Positions 1 through 7,372 of a stretch of DNA of 8,275 nucleotides are shown here, in pieces. The translations under genes were made by a program, and so were the position numbers. Source of the stretch: Hyphomicrobiales bacterium (GTDB taxonomy: Bacteria; Pseudomonadota; Alphaproteobacteria; Rhizobiales; OSC116); contig JABSRY010000084.1 in NCBI GenBank assembly GCA_013214985.1, forward strand, positions 1 through 8,275. Direction: 5' to 3'. Position 1 is the stretch's first letter; each line of letters starts with the position of its first letter. The notes under the pieces were generated by a model. The model had not been told where the DNA came from. It ran no database searches and saw only the letters and a list, made by a program, of their open reading frames with translations.

Positions 1-159
1 CAAATTAAGAAATTAGTTGAACAGAAAAAACGAATTGAAAAAGCCATTTTTGACCTAACATTATTATGTGACGAAGTTGACAAGGTTATTGAAGGAAAAG
101 AGCAAACCAAAAATTTGACTGATATCATTTATGGCACCACGCGCAAAACTTTAAAATAA
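1..159 (+). CDS. C-terminal fragment of a probable MerR-family transcriptional regulator (5' end outside window)
   Basis: The frame is open from base 1 and stops at TAA 157-159, giving the last 52 residues of a protein whose start lies off the left edge. The fragment is a charged, heptad-like helix (QIKKLVEQKKRIEKAIFDL...) followed by a short polar tail. This resembles the C-terminal dimerisation helix of MerR-type regulators; the DNA-binding part is not visible. The stop lies 10 bases before the acyl-CoA dehydrogenase start, so the genes are probably co-transcribed. MerR-type regulators such as LiuR are known to control acyl-CoA and branched-chain amino acid degradation genes and often head such operons, so local autoregulation is inferred. 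Another coiled-coil regulator remains possible. That this is a real coding end is much surer than the family. Confidence 0.55.
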   Translation, partial: QIKKLVEQKKRIEKAIFDLTLLCDEVDKVIEGKEQTKNLTDIIYGTTRKTLK

Positions 160-169
160 TGGAGATAAC

Positions 170-1957
170 ATGCCTGTATATAATGCACCAATTGAAGATA
201 CATTATTTGTTTTATTTGATTTACTAAAAATAGACAAAACGGAATATAACCACATATTTGGTGACTTAGACAAAGATACAGTGACGGCTATTGCCGAAGA
301 ATTTGCCAAGTTAACCAATGGCGTTATTGCGCCTATTAATGTAAGTGGCGACAAACAAGGTTGCCAATTTGTTGATGGTAAAGTGATTGCGCCCGACGGT
401 TTTAAAGATGCATTTAACCAATTAAGAGATGGCGGGTGGACAGGCTTGGTTTGTGACCCCAAATATGGCGGGCAAGGCCTACCTTCTAGTTTGGGTACGA
501 TGCTTAGTGAATATACCAACTCGGCGGGGATGGGGTTTGCCATGTATCATGGCCTAACGTTGGGTGCCTATGCTGCCATTCATAAATGTGCATCTGACGC
601 GCTTAAAGCCAAATGGTTGCCTAAAATGGTGAGCTGTGAGTGGACGGGCACGATGAACCTAACCGAGCCGCATTGTGGCACTGACCTTGGGTTAATACGC
701 ACCAAAGCTGTTGATAATGGTGATGATAGCTTTAACATTACGGGTACGAAAATATTTATTTCGGCTGGTGATCACGACATGGCTGAAAATATTATTCACC
801 TTGTATTAGCACGAACTGACGACATGCCAGAAGGCGTAAAAGGCTTATCGTTATTTTTAGTGCCCAAAATTAACATTGATGATGATGGCAATTTAACCGA
901 TGCTAACAATGTCAGTGTTGGCTCGATTGAAGAAAAAATGGGGCTGCATGGCAACTCGACCTGTGTTATGAATTTTGATGACTCGAAAGGTTATTTAATT
1001 GGCAAAAAAGGCAATGGCCTTAAAAACATGTTCATTATGATGAATGAAGCCCGTTTAGGGGTGGGCGTTCAAGGCTTAGCATTATCTGAAGTTGCGTTTC
1101 AAAATGCCCGTGACTATGCATTGGATAGACGCCAAGGCATGAGCGCATCTGGCCAAAAAGATAAAGGCGAAGTGGCTGACCGTATCATTCACCATGCCAA
1201 TATTAAATCCTCGCTTATGTCTATTCGGGCATTTAACGAAGCGGCGCGTGCTTTGGTGGGTGAAATTGCGGTTTTAACCGATATTATTCATCATGCGGAT
1301 GACCCAAAAACTTGTGAAAAACAGCAAGACCGCGTTAACCTTTTAACCCCAGTTGTAAAAGGTGTTTTAACCGATATTGGTTTTGATAATTGTGTAATTG
1401 CGCAACAAATATTTGGCGGGCATGGTTATATTCAAGAACATGGGATGGAGCAATTTGTACGGGATGCTCGAATAGCCATGATATATGAAGGCACGAATGA
1501 CATTCAGGCGCTTGACCTAATATCGCGTAAATTACCTGCCAAACATGGCCAAACCATTATGGCATATTTACAGGATATTGGTGCTTTCATTGAACAGAAC
1601 CAAAGTAATGAAGAATTAAGCGATGTGGTTAAAGCCCTGCACAAATCGGCAGAAGCCTTGCAAGCGGCTTTGGGATATTTAATGGAGCATGGGCAAAAAA
1701 ACCCAGATAGCGCTGTTGCAGCCGCGCATGATTTTATGCACTTAATGGGCATTGTTACCTTTGGGCATATATGGGGTAAAATGGCAGTGGTGGCGCAAGA
1801 AAAATTAGTTGATAACCCAGATAGTGAATTTTATAAATCCAAAATTATATTAGCCAAATTTTATGCTGCTAAACATTTACCGCAAGCTAAGAATTACCAA
1901 GTTAAAATATCATCTGGCTCGGATGTTGTTAACGCGATGCCGATTGAGTGGATTTAG
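170..1957 (+). CDS. Acyl-CoA dehydrogenase, ~600-residue type with extra C-terminal domain (FadE-like)
   Basis: This FAD enzyme (595 aa) catalyses the first beta-oxidation step, oxidising acyl-CoA to trans-2-enoyl-CoA and passing electrons to electron-transfer flavoprotein. A short N-terminal segment typical of this subfamily (about 1-35) precedes the helical N-domain. The middle beta-domain holds TEPHCGTDLG (165-174) and GTKIFISAG (from 192). The C-terminal helical domain holds IFGGHGY (414-420) and MIYEGTNDIQ, in which E440 is the expected catalytic base. About 120 further residues form the extra C-terminal domain of the longer acyl-CoA dehydrogenases, so the length is normal. ATG 170 follows GGAG at 161-164. 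The cytosolic enzyme begins a run with thiolase and hydratase/dehydrogenase genes, which supports fatty acyl-CoA as substrate. DmdC, the methylmercaptopropionyl-CoA dehydrogenase of DMSP breakdown, belongs to the same long subfamily and cannot be excluded. Confidence 0.93.
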   Translation: MPVYNAPIEDTLFVLFDLLKIDKTEYNHIFGDLDKDTVTAIAEEFAKLTNGVIAPINVSGDKQGCQFVDGKVIAPDGFKDAFNQLRDGGWTGLVCDPKYGGQGLPSSLGTMLSEYTNSAGMGFAMYHGLTLGAYAAIHKCASDALKAKWLPKMVSCEWTGTMNLTEPHCGTDLGLIRTKAVDNGDDSFNITGTKIFISAGDHDMAENIIHLVLARTDDMPEGVKGLSLFLVPKINIDDDGNLTDANNVSVGSIEEKMGLHGNSTCVMNFDDSKGYLIGKKGNGLKNMFIMMNEARLGVGVQGLALSEVAFQNARDYALDRRQGMSASGQKDKGEVADRIIHHANIKSSLMSIRAFNEAARALVGEIAVLTDIIHHADDPKTCEKQQDRVNLLTPVVKGVLTDIGFDNCVIAQQIFGGHGYIQEHGMEQFVRDARIAMIYEGTNDIQALDLISRKLPAKHGQTIMAYLQDIGAFIEQNQSNEELSDVVKALHKSAEALQAALGYLMEHGQKNPDSAVAAAHDFMHLMGIVTFGHIWGKMAVVAQEKLVDNPDSEFYKSKIILAKFYAAKHLPQAKNYQVKISSGSDVVNAMPIEWI

Positions 1958-2010
1958 ATAAATTTAAGTAGAGTTATTACGAATAAGCGATTTTAAATAA
2001 GGGAAGACCA

Positions 2011-3219
2011 ATGACTGATTGTTATATTTACGACCATGTGCGCACACCAAGGGGACGCGGCAAAAAAGATGGTAGCTTGCATGAAGTAACGGCGCTTGAA
2101 CTTGGCGCCACTGTATTAAGATCGATCCGCGACCGTAACGACATTGACACGGGATTAATAGATGATGTGGTTTTTGGTTGTGTTGACCCTGTTGGCGAGG
2201 CGGGCGGCGACATTACAAGAGCTGCCGTATTAAGCGCGGGTTATAATGAAAGCGTTGCGGGCATTCAGATTACTCGGTTTTGTGCAGCTGGCTTAGATGC
2301 AACCAATTATGCGGCGGCGCAAGTGATGGCTGGCATGCACGAGCTGACCATTGGTGGCGGTGTGGAAGGCATGAGCCGGTTGGGTATTTTCTCATCGGGT
2401 GGTGCATGGCCGATTGACCCATCCATTGCTTTGCCTTCTTATTTTGTACCACAAGGCGTTAGTGCCGATTTAATTTCTACAAAATATGGCTTTAGCCGCG
2501 CTGATTGCGATGCGTTGGCGGTACAGAGCCAAAAACGGGCTAAAATTGCATGGGATGCGGGTTATTTTAAAAACTCTATTGCGCCTGTAACTGATATTAA
2601 CGGGCTAACCATTTTAGACCATGACGAACATATGCGGCCAGAGACCACTGTCGAGCAATTGGGCGGGTTAAAGCCTTCTTTTGTTCAGGCGGGTGAAATG
2701 GGTGGGTTTGATGCTGTCGCCACACAGCGTTACCCCGAAATTGAGACCATCCACCACATACATCATGCGGGCAACAGCTCTGGCATTGTTGACGGTGCGG
2801 CCGCGATATTAATGGGCACAGAAGCCATTGGCAAAAAAATTGGGCTTAAACCGAGGGCTAGAATTAGAGCGTTTGCCAATATTGGCACCGAGCCTTGCAT
2901 TATGCTGACTGGACCTTCTATTGTTTCTGAAAAAGTGCTTAAAAAGGCTAATATGAAGGCTTCTGACATTGACCTATGGGAAATTAATGAGGCGTTTGCA
3001 TCGGTTGTTTTGCATGCGGTTGAACAGCTTAAAATTAGCCACGATATTGTGAATGTAAATGGCGGCGGCATTGCCATGGGTCACCCGTTAGGGGCGACAG
3101 GCGCTATGTTAGTGGGCACCGTGCTTGATGAGCTTGAAAGACGCGATTTAAAAACCGCACTCATTACGCTGTGTATTGGTGCAGGCATGGGCACAGCAAC
3201 TATTATTGAACGCGTTTAG
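2011..3219 (+). CDS. Acetyl-CoA C-acyltransferase (thiolase), beta-oxidation type
   Basis: This thiolase (402 aa) cleaves 3-ketoacyl-CoA with CoA to acetyl-CoA and a shortened acyl-CoA; the reverse condensation is also possible. The catalytic set is complete. The acyl-accepting nucleophile is C91 in RFCAAGLDA, NEAF lies at 326-329, H358 is in GGGIAMGHPLGATGA, and the general-acid cysteine C388 is in LCIGAGMGTA. Length matches the family. The usual CxSG around the nucleophile reads CAAG here, a mild substitution. AAGGGAAG at 1999-2006 is the ribosome binding site for ATG 2011. The 53-base gap after the dehydrogenase has no terminator-like hairpin, and the fadB-like gene starts 14 bases downstream. 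In the classic system this subunit pairs with the FadB-type protein in an alpha2beta2 complex, which is inferred here. Biosynthetic acetoacetyl-CoA thiolase is the alternative, made less likely by context. Confidence 0.93.
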   Translation: MTDCYIYDHVRTPRGRGKKDGSLHEVTALELGATVLRSIRDRNDIDTGLIDDVVFGCVDPVGEAGGDITRAAVLSAGYNESVAGIQITRFCAAGLDATNYAAAQVMAGMHELTIGGGVEGMSRLGIFSSGGAWPIDPSIALPSYFVPQGVSADLISTKYGFSRADCDALAVQSQKRAKIAWDAGYFKNSIAPVTDINGLTILDHDEHMRPETTVEQLGGLKPSFVQAGEMGGFDAVATQRYPEIETIHHIHHAGNSSGIVDGAAAILMGTEAIGKKIGLKPRARIRAFANIGTEPCIMLTGPSIVSEKVLKKANMKASDIDLWEINEAFASVVLHAVEQLKISHDIVNVNGGGIAMGHPLGATGAMLVGTVLDELERRDLKTALITLCIGAGMGTATIIERV

Positions 3220-3233
3220 GAAGGGATGATAAA

Positions 3234-5396
3234 ATGAAACTCAACGATTTTACATTTGAAATTGATGCAGATGGCATTGCTATCATCATTTGGAACCGTG
3301 CCGATAAAAGCATGAATGTGATGAGCGAAGCAGGGTTTGAAGACCTAATTGCCTTTACCGATGAAATTAAGAATAACCCCAAAATACTGGGCGCTATAAT
3401 TACCAGTGGCAAAGATAGTTTTTGCGCGGGTGCTGACATTAATATGATTGATAAAATATTACATGATGGCGATGATATTGAAGAGCAAATGCGCCTTGCT
3501 AGCACGTTTTCATATAAATTACGCGAGTTAGAAACTTGTGGTAAACCCGTGGTTTGCGCGATGACGGGCACGACATTAGGCGGCGGGTTTGAAATTGCCC
3601 TTGCTTGCCATTACCGTATTGCCGCGACCAATGAGGCGGCTAAATATGGTTTGCCCGAAGTGCGTATTGGCATTTTACCAGGCGGCGGCGGCACGCAACG
3701 CTTGCCACGCTTAATTGGCGCGCAAGAAGCATTACAACTGATGTTAACGGGGCGTTTAATCAATGCAAAATCTGCTTTAAAGCTGGGTATATTGCATGAA
3801 ATTGTGCCTGCTGATGAATTGGTTGCCACCGCCAAAAAGCGTATTTTTGAGCGTAAAGTGACTATGGCACCGTGGGATCAGAAGGGCTATCGCATTCCTG
3901 GTGGGCAAGTTTATTCTAAAGGTGGTATGATGGTGTTTCCGCCTGCTAACGCCTTATATCGCAAGTCGACCTATGACAATTACCCAGGTGCACGCAATAT
4001 TATGAAATGCGTGTATGAAGGGTTGATGGTGGATATTGATACTGGGCTACGCATTGAAGCGCGGTATTTTACCAACCTGTTGCGCACGCCAGAAGCCAAA
4101 GCCATGCTGCGGTCGATATTTATTTCGATGCAGGAACTCAACAAAGGATTGCGTCGCCCCAAAGGCATTGAGCCTTCGAAAATTAATAAAATTGCGGTTA
4201 TTGGTGCGGGTTTAATGGGCGCGGGCATTGCTTTTGTTAGTGCACAAGCTGGGCTTGAGGTTGTTTTACTTGACCAAAATTTAGAAGCTGCCGAAAAAGG
4301 CAAAGAATACTCCAATAAGATATTATCTAAAAAGGTATCTAAAGGGCGATTATCTGCCGCGGCTAGAGATGAAGTTTTGGCGCGTATTAAACCGAGTGAT
4401 AATTATGGTGACTTAAGTGACATTGACTTGGTGATTGAGGCGGTGTTTGAAGACCCTAAAATTAAAGCCCTTGTGGTCAAACAATGTGAAGATGCGATGC
4501 CAAAAGGCACTATATTTGGATCTAACACATCGACCTTACCTATTTCTGGTTTAGCAGAAGCCAGCGAAAAACCTGAAAATTTTGTGGGTATTCACTTCTT
4601 CTCACCCGTTGATAAAATGATGTTGGTCGAGATTATTAAAGGTGACAAAACAGGCGATGATGCCATTGCCCGCGCGTTAGACTATGTTGCTATTATTAAG
4701 AAAACGCCAATTGTGGTGAATGACTCGCGCGGTTTCTACACATCACGCGTGGTGATTACCTATATTACCGAAGCATTGCACATGATGGAAGAAGGTGTCC
4801 CGCCGATTATGATTGAAAATGCTGGCAAAGCTGCTGGTATGCCTGTTGGCCCACTGGTACTTGCCGATGAAATTGGCTTAGATGTTGCTCATAAAATATC
4901 GGTCGCCAACCGCGATGCCGCTGGTAAAAATTTTGTTGAAGGCCCAAGAGACCGATTACTTGATGATTTGGTGGTTAAGGCCGAGCGTTTTGGCCGTAAA
5001 AATGGCAAAGGCCTATTTGACTATCCCGAAAAAGGCAAAAAACATTTGTGGCCAGATTTGGTTAAGCTACAAAATAAACATCTTAAACCTGATGATGTGG
5101 ATATGGAGGTTTTGGGGCAACGGTTTTTATCTATCCAAGCCTTGGAAACCGCAAGATGTTTTGAAGAAAATGTACTAACAGACATTAGAGAAGCCGATGT
5201 TGGTGGTATTTTAGGCTTTGGCTTTGCACCCTTTACGGGAGGCCCACTATCTTACATCGACATGGTTGGCAGTACTGATTTTGTTAAACGCATGGAAAAA
5301 TTTAACCAACAATTTGGCGAGCGTTTCAAGCCGACCCAACAATTGGTTGAAATGGCTAAAGATAATGAAAAATTCTATGATAAGTTTTTAAATTGA
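3234..5396 (+). CDS. Bifunctional enoyl-CoA hydratase / 3-hydroxyacyl-CoA dehydrogenase (FadB/FadJ-like)
   Basis: This 720-aa fusion carries out steps two and three of beta-oxidation. The N-terminal crotonase domain (about 1-200) has CAGADI and TLGGGFE, with E120 and E142 (in LPEVRIGILPGGGG) matching the two catalytic glutamates of E. coli FadB. The NAD-binding domain begins near 317 with IAVIGAGLMGAG; GxGxxGxG lies at 324-331. The dehydrogenase dyad is H454 in GIHFFSP and E466 in MMLVEII, with the same 12-residue spacing as FadB H450/E462. Two C-terminal helical dehydrogenase repeats follow, the second including the GFGFAPFTGGP stretch near 660-680. Length is close to FadB (~729), so it is intact. 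ATG 3234 follows AGGAAGGG just after the thiolase stop, suggesting coupled translation. It is the last gene of the operon, followed by a hairpin. Chain-length specificity cannot be read from sequence. Confidence 0.96.
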   Translation: MKLNDFTFEIDADGIAIIIWNRADKSMNVMSEAGFEDLIAFTDEIKNNPKILGAIITSGKDSFCAGADINMIDKILHDGDDIEEQMRLASTFSYKLRELETCGKPVVCAMTGTTLGGGFEIALACHYRIAATNEAAKYGLPEVRIGILPGGGGTQRLPRLIGAQEALQLMLTGRLINAKSALKLGILHEIVPADELVATAKKRIFERKVTMAPWDQKGYRIPGGQVYSKGGMMVFPPANALYRKSTYDNYPGARNIMKCVYEGLMVDIDTGLRIEARYFTNLLRTPEAKAMLRSIFISMQELNKGLRRPKGIEPSKINKIAVIGAGLMGAGIAFVSAQAGLEVVLLDQNLEAAEKGKEYSNKILSKKVSKGRLSAAARDEVLARIKPSDNYGDLSDIDLVIEAVFEDPKIKALVVKQCEDAMPKGTIFGSNTSTLPISGLAEASEKPENFVGIHFFSPVDKMMLVEIIKGDKTGDDAIARALDYVAIIKKTPIVVNDSRGFYTSRVVITYITEALHMMEEGVPPIMIENAGKAAGMPVGPLVLADEIGLDVAHKISVANRDAAGKNFVEGPRDRLLDDLVVKAERFGRKNGKGLFDYPEKGKKHLWPDLVKLQNKHLKPDDVDMEVLGQRFLSIQALETARCFEENVLTDIREADVGGILGFGFAPFTGGPLSYIDMVGSTDFVKRMEKFNQQFGERFKPTQQLVEMAKDNEKFYDKFLN

Positions 5397-5426
5397 AACC
5401 ATAGAAAATTACTCAATGCACGGATT

Positions 5427-5457
5427 ATGGCTTATCTTTTAGCGCGAGATAAGCCAT
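5427..5457 (+). terminator. Rho-independent terminator of the beta-oxidation operon
   Basis: A perfect 11-base inverted repeat (ATGGCTTATCT at 5427-5437, AGATAAGCCAT at 5447-5457) encloses a 9-base loop. T-rich sequence (TTATTTTATA) follows. It starts 31 bases after the fadB-like stop. The U-tract is interrupted by A, so efficiency may be moderate, but the stem is too long and well placed to be chance. Confidence 0.82.
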
Positions 5458-5476
5458 TATTTTATACATTAGGCTA

Positions 5477-5498
5477 TAACCCAATATACATATTGTTA
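5477..5498. repeat. Small imperfect palindrome, possible operator
   Basis: CAATAT (5482-5487) and ATATTG (5490-5495) are perfect inverted arms around a 2-base centre. Flanking TAA (5477-5479) and TTA (5496-5498) extend the symmetry if CC (5480-5481) bulges out. It lies between the operon terminator and the promoter-like sequence of the TauE gene, about 50 bases upstream of that -35. A dimeric regulator could bind such a site, but AT-rich sequence produces short palindromes often, so this is only a candidate. Confidence 0.25.
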
Positions 5499-5547
5499 CA
5501 AATAACCTGCAATCGGCGGTAAAACTTCTAAAACCTTAAATAGATTC

Positions 5548-5576
5548 TTGTTTATTAATTGTTTTTTGGCTAAAAT
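5548..5576 (+). promoter_or_regulatory. Putative sigma-70 promoter for the TauE/SafE - TIGR02186 operon
   Basis: TTGTTT (5548-5553) as -35 and TAAAAT (5571-5576) as -10 are separated by exactly 17 bases. Each hexamer is close to the consensus (TTGACA, TATAAT). Transcription would begin near 5583, leaving a leader of about 50 bases before ATG 5633. The surrounding DNA is AT-rich, which raises the chance of a fortuitous match, but a promoter is required here because a terminator lies upstream. Confidence 0.5.
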
Positions 5577-5632
5577 ATTTTTTAAAACAAATTGTAATTT
5601 TAAATTTAGTAGCCGTATCAAGGGGGCAATTC

Positions 5633-6562
5633 ATGTACATATACCTTCCCATTGCTGAAATGAGTGTCAATATTTGGCTGATACTGGGGATGGGTGTTGG
5701 TGTTGGGTTTCTATCTGGGCTATTTGGTGTTGGCGGCGGGTTTTTATTAACACCATTATTGATTTTTACGGGCATTCCGCCTGTGGTGGCTATTGCTACC
5801 GAGGCCAACCAAATTGTAGCGTCGTCGCTATCTGGCGCATTGGCGCATTTTAGGCGGCGTGCGGTTGATATTAAAATGGGTTTAGTATTACTGGTTGGCG
5901 GGGTTATTGGCTCGTTTATGGGCGTGGCTTTGTTTAACTTTCTTAAAAGTTTAGGGCAAGTCGATTTACTAATTACTATTTCTTATGTGCTGTTTTTGGG
6001 TATCATTGGCGGGTTAATGCTTATTGAAAGTGTTAGAGCCATTTGGCGTAATAAAAAAGGCACGGCTGCACCAACACGGCGCCCAGGCTCACATAATTGG
6101 ATTCATAAGTTGCCGTTTAAAATGAGCTTTAGGGCATCGCACCTGTATATTAGCGCTATTCCGCCACTTATAATTGGCATGCTTGTGGGTGTATTAGCAT
6201 CTATTATGGGTGTTGGGGGCGGGTTTATTATGGTGCCCGCGATGATTTACCTGCTTAAGATGCCTACAAATGTGGTGATCGGCACATCATTGTTTCAAAT
6301 TATATTTGTAACGGCTTTGGTAACTATTTTGCATAGTGGTCAAAACCAAACAGTTGATGTTGTGCTTGCAACAACGCTATTATTTGGCGGGGTTATTGGT
6401 GCACAATTTGGTGTCAGATTTAGCCAAAAATTACGCCCCGAATTGCTAAGGGCGTTATTGGCGGGCATGGTTATGTTGGTTTGTTTAAAACTGGCATATG
6501 ACCTTGTGCTTGAACCCGATGAATTATTTAAATTAATGCCACTTGGCGCAACAGGACATTAG
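5633..6562 (+). CDS. TauE/SafE (DUF81) family membrane permease, alphaproteobacterial subtype
   Basis: This is an inner-membrane protein (309 aa) of the family often labelled sulfite or organic-anion exporter. It shows the family's two-fold internal repeat: GVGGGF at 32-37 after a hydrophobic segment, and GVGGGF at 193-198 in the second half. Hydrophobic stretches suggest seven or eight membrane segments (about 13-60, 80-105, 108-135, 170-235, 245-265, 272-295). A basic loop near 138-165 separates the halves. AGGGGG at 5621-5626 sets the start at ATG 5633; an in-frame ATG at 5660 would lose the MYIYLPIAEMS leader characteristic of this subtype. The TIGR02186-like gene starts 8 bases downstream, so the two products probably act together. 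The substrate is not deducible: sulfite, sulfonates or other anions are known in the family only by analogy. Confidence 0.88.
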   Translation: MYIYLPIAEMSVNIWLILGMGVGVGFLSGLFGVGGGFLLTPLLIFTGIPPVVAIATEANQIVASSLSGALAHFRRRAVDIKMGLVLLVGGVIGSFMGVALFNFLKSLGQVDLLITISYVLFLGIIGGLMLIESVRAIWRNKKGTAAPTRRPGSHNWIHKLPFKMSFRASHLYISAIPPLIIGMLVGVLASIMGVGGGFIMVPAMIYLLKMPTNVVIGTSLFQIIFVTALVTILHSGQNQTVDVVLATTLLFGGVIGAQFGVRFSQKLRPELLRALLAGMVMLVCLKLAYDLVLEPDELFKLMPLGATGH

Positions 6563-6570
6563 GAGGGGAT

Positions 6571-7344
6571 ATGATGACTTTATATAAATTATTTCTTAGC
6601 CTTTGCGTTATGGCGATCGCAACATCTACCACAAAAGCAGATTTAGTCACCGATTTATCGGACAGACGTATTGAGATTAACTCTACTTTTACCGGTGCTA
6701 GCTTATTATTATTTGGTACATTTACCGAAAAATTTGATTATGACCCAAAATTACATGACATCGTCATTACGGTTAAGGGCCCTAATAAGCCGATGGTTAT
6801 TCGTAAAAAAGCCAATAAAGCGGGTATTTGGATTAATTATTATCGCGAAGAATATATGAATATACCCTCTTATTATTCTGTTTTAAGCAGCCGTGCGCTT
6901 GAACAAATTACTACCAAACCCATTTTGGGTAAATTAGGCTTGGGCACTAACTTTTTATTTTTTAACCCAGATGTTACCAGACAATTATTACCCAACAGCA
7001 CCGCATGGAAAGAATTTAGGGATGCTGCGGTACGGCTTAAAAAAGAAGAAAAATTATATATTGACCAGCCCAATGGGGTGAAATTTGTGGGCAATGGCTT
7101 GTTTAGGGCCAATATTGAATTCCCTGCCAATGTTGACATAGGCACCTATGAGGTAAGCGCCTATTTATTTAGAAATGGTGAAATGGTGTTTGAAGAACAT
7201 TCCCCTATTACCATGCGTAAATTTGGCTTTAGCAACGCACTGTCGCATTTTGCGCATAATTACCCGTGGTGGCACGGTATATTGGCGGTTATTTTTGCCT
7301 TATTCTGTGGTTGGTTAGCCGCTGCTGTATTCAAACGTAAATAG
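6571..7344 (+). CDS. TIGR02186 / Alph_Pro_TM family protein, membrane-anchored periplasmic domain, function unknown
   Basis: This 257-aa protein begins with a Sec-type signal peptide (basic start, hydrophobic core to about 20, likely cleavage near TTKA/DL at 23). A beta-rich exported domain follows, and a single C-terminal membrane segment (about 236-254) ends in KRK, so the bulk should be periplasmic with a tiny cytoplasmic tail. Recognised family features are LVTDLSDRRIEI, a FTGASLLLFG stretch, KGPNKPMVIRKK with GIWIN soon after, and FPANVDIGTYEV before the anchor. The family is described as essentially restricted to Alphaproteobacteria, one copy per genome, and commonly sits beside this TauE subtype. 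AGGAGG at 6561-6566 overlaps the TauE stop, indicating translational coupling. ATG 6574 has the better spacing (7 bases against 4 for ATG 6571), so the true start may be one codon later. A partner or accessory role for the permease is inferred. Confidence 0.85.
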   Translation: MMTLYKLFLSLCVMAIATSTTKADLVTDLSDRRIEINSTFTGASLLLFGTFTEKFDYDPKLHDIVITVKGPNKPMVIRKKANKAGIWINYYREEYMNIPSYYSVLSSRALEQITTKPILGKLGLGTNFLFFNPDVTRQLLPNSTAWKEFRDAAVRLKKEEKLYIDQPNGVKFVGNGLFRANIEFPANVDIGTYEVSAYLFRNGEMVFEEHSPITMRKFGFSNALSHFAHNYPWWHGILAVIFALFCGWLAAAVFKRK

Positions 7345-7361
7345 GGCTAAAAAGCCCTATT
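7340..7361. terminator. Compact hairpin terminator between convergent genes
   Basis: AATAGGGCT (7340-7348) and AGCCCTATT (7353-7361) form a perfect 9-bp stem with an AAAA loop. The left arm overlaps the TIGR02186-like stop codon (TAG 7342-7344), and the structure lies 11 bases beyond the minus-strand chemotaxis gene's stop. It could serve both directions, although the T-tracts on both sides are short, so termination strength is uncertain. Confidence 0.72.
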
Positions 7362-7372
7362 ATTAAAGTAAT

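Noticed and set aside
151..543. Minus-strand open frame of 130 codons over the start of the acyl-CoA dehydrogenase gene
   Set aside because: It is antisense to a gene with clear domain motifs, its product is low-complexity (rich in S, P, L, N) without recognisable features, and it has no independent support.
1958..2010. Internal terminator or promoter between the dehydrogenase and thiolase genes
   Set aside because: No inverted repeat with a T-tract and no convincing spaced hexamers are visible; a ribosome binding site explains the end of the gap.
2763..3077. Minus-strand 104-codon frame opposite the thiolase
   Set aside because: It is a shadow of the thiolase coding strand; the hydrophobic, Ser/Ile/Ala-rich composition follows from the codon bias of the real gene.
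4882..5178. Plus-strand 98-codon frame inside the fadB-like gene
   Set aside because: It lies wholly within the intact 720-residue reading frame in another phase, and its product shows no family features.
5577..5632. Riboswitch or structured leader before the TauE gene
   Set aside because: The stretch is short and AT-rich, with no stable paired elements or known aptamer signature that I can see.
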